Source: Acetofilamentum sp.
Lineage (GTDB): Bacteria > Bacteroidota > Bacteroidia > Bacteroidales > DYOH01
Direction: 5' to 3'
DNA length: 64,000 nt
NCBI GenBank assembly: GCA_020720625.1
Contig: DYOH01000003.1
Coordinates: 29,893 to 93,892 of the forward strand
A program made the position numbers and the translations under genes. Shown here one piece after another: positions 63,182 through 64,000 of this stretch. Every line of letters begins with the position of its first letter. Within the stretch, counting starts at the first letter, position 1. The notes under the pieces are model-generated. The model saw only the letters and a program-made list of their open reading frames with translations. It ran no database searches and was not told the DNA's origin.

Positions 63182-63652
63182 CTAATTATCTGTTGATTGC
63201 AGATATTCGAACACTATTTCTCTTACACTTTCGGGAGTTAGTTTGGTGTAAACTTTATCATTGATAAGCATAGCCGGACCTTCGGCACACCAACCCAAGC
63301 AATTGGTTTCCAAAAGCGTAAATTTTTTATCCGGACTTGTTTCGCCTACATTAATTTTGAGCAATCCCTTAATAGCTTGCATTATTTTGTCTTTATTGTT
63401 CATTTCGCAAACAATGGTTTTGCATATTCTTATTACATACTTTCCTCTTTCGTCCGTATTTAAGAAAGAATAGAACGAAGCTGTTCCGTAAACATCGGCT
63501 GGCGAAATATCTAATTCTTTGGCTATTTGCCTCATTCGGGTCTGGCTAATGAAGCTTTCTTTTTCAACTACTCCTTGTAGTATTGGAATTAAACTTTGGC
63601 GTTTATTTCCATGTCGTGTTACTAATTCTGTAATTAATGAGTTGTCTGTCAT
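63182..63652 (-). CDS. hydC: NuoE-like hydrogenase subunit (HydC)
   Basis: A 156-residue thioredoxin-like [2Fe-2S] protein of the NuoE/HydC family. The four cluster cysteines are visible: CKTIVC and, later, CLGWC. The N-terminal helices (RMRQIAKELDISPADVYGTASFYSF) match the family. It is the first gene of the hydC-hydB-hydA operon, with 53 bases to hydB. The complex would be an NADH-linked [FeFe] hydrogenase. The promoter upstream was not clearly recognised. Confidence 0.93.
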   Translation of the reverse strand: MTDNSLITELVTRHGNKRQSLIPILQGVVEKESFISQTRMRQIAKELDISPADVYGTASFYSFLNTDERGKYVIRICKTIVCEMNNKDKIMQAIKGLLKINVGETSPDKKFTLLETNCLGWCAEGPAMLINDKVYTKLTPESVREIVFEYLQSTDN

Positions 63653-64000
63653 TGTATTATGAATATTAGGTTTTTGTAATTTTCTTTCAATAAAAGTAAT
63701 TCTTGAAGCATCCTTAGGTAATGACCTTTGCTTTTAATTATTATGAGATTTGTCATATTCTAATTTTTAAGTTTTATTCTCAAATCGATATTTTTAATTT
63801 GATTCAAGTCTGAGTAAAACATCCGAAAATGTTTTTTAAGGTGTGAATATTGTTTTTTTTGATATTTGTTTATTTTGCAACTAATTTTGAGTTGTTTAAT
63901 TTGCTCTTTTTAGAGCCTGATTAAATTTTGCAAAGAATAAAAATGATTAATGAGTTCAGTCTAAAAAGATTGAAAAAATGATTATACCCCTGCCAGCGTT
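63653..64000. other. Intergenic region at the right edge, with a plus-strand promoter
   Basis: About 350 AT-rich bases. It has no obvious minus-strand gene and no tRNA. On the plus strand TTTG (63858-63861), 20 bases, TAATTTTG (63882-63889) matches the promoter consensus, and a possible start ATGATTATACC begins at 63978 and runs off the window, so a divergent gene probably begins here. Its product cannot be named from seven codons. Confidence 0.45.
63858..63889 (+). promoter_or_regulatory. Promoter of a gene running off the right edge
   Basis: TTTG-N20-TAATTTTG; the start site would be near 63896, about 80 bases before the ATG at 63978. Confidence 0.5.

Overview
The window looks like chromosomal DNA of a low-GC member of the Bacteroidota, most likely an anaerobic or microaerophilic fermenter in or near the Bacteroidales. 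The clues are: a type A sorting domain of the type IX secretion system (T9SS) on the first protein; an OmpA-family protein with the TPR/propeller/regulatory-domain layout of PorE; Reg_prop/Y_Y_Y signalling proteins; DUF1573 proteins; and many promoters of the Bacteroidota form TTTG-N18-21-TAnnTTTG. An oxygen-sensitive 2-oxoacid:ferredoxin oxidoreductase and an [FeFe] hydrogenase point to anaerobic metabolism, while Dps and a peroxiredoxin point to some oxygen exposure. I see no rRNA, tRNA, CRISPR array, insertion sequence or prophage. Genes are densely packed and, apart from the partial ones at the window edges, look intact.

Layout. 1-5.8 kb: secreted M14 carboxypeptidase (runs off the left edge), dps, peroxiredoxin, then a converging four-gene 2-oxoacid:ferredoxin oxidoreductase operon. 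6-18 kb: a GH3/beta-lactamase fusion, an AEC transporter operon that starts with a tiny CxC..C protein, an exonuclease, a DUF6913-dapA-priA cluster, polyphosphate glucokinase, an AlbA_2 DNA-binding protein and two small repeat proteins. 18-30.9 kb: a GH24 lysozyme with a Glu-Cys-Thr triad, ligA, a small Tat protein, the PorE-like protein, kbl, two tandem DUF1573 proteins, a secreted C1 peptidase and a DsbD-type reductase. 30.9-44 kb: four large SpoIIE-type PP2C phosphatases with four different input modules, interrupted by a eukaryotic-type citrate synthase; a putative small RNA follows citrate synthase. 44-56 kb: AddA-like helicase-nuclease, O-antigen ligase, LuxC-type acyl-CoA reductase, then a compact run miaA, GT2, tag, hisS, hutH, followed by a Trx/Grx fusion and a stand-alone GroES. 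56-64 kb: a chemoreceptor-like protein, eno, aroQ and a three-gene [FeFe] hydrogenase operon.

How the parts fit. The oxidoreductase, citrate synthase, enolase, polyphosphate glucokinase and NADH-linked hydrogenase together suggest sugar and amino-acid fermentation with ferredoxin and H2 as electron carriers or sinks. The hydrogenase NuoF-like subunit lacks the extra terminal Fe-S domains usual in bifurcating HydB, so NADH-only H2 chemistry is a real possibility. The phosphatase cluster is the most striking regulatory feature: outer or periplasmic sensing (propellers, TPR) and cytosolic sensing (receiver-like/PAS) all end in the same catalytic domain, and no anti-sigma or STAS partner is encoded nearby.

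Start codons were re-chosen where a promoter or signal peptide decides the matter. No database search was run; family names come from motifs and remembered family features.
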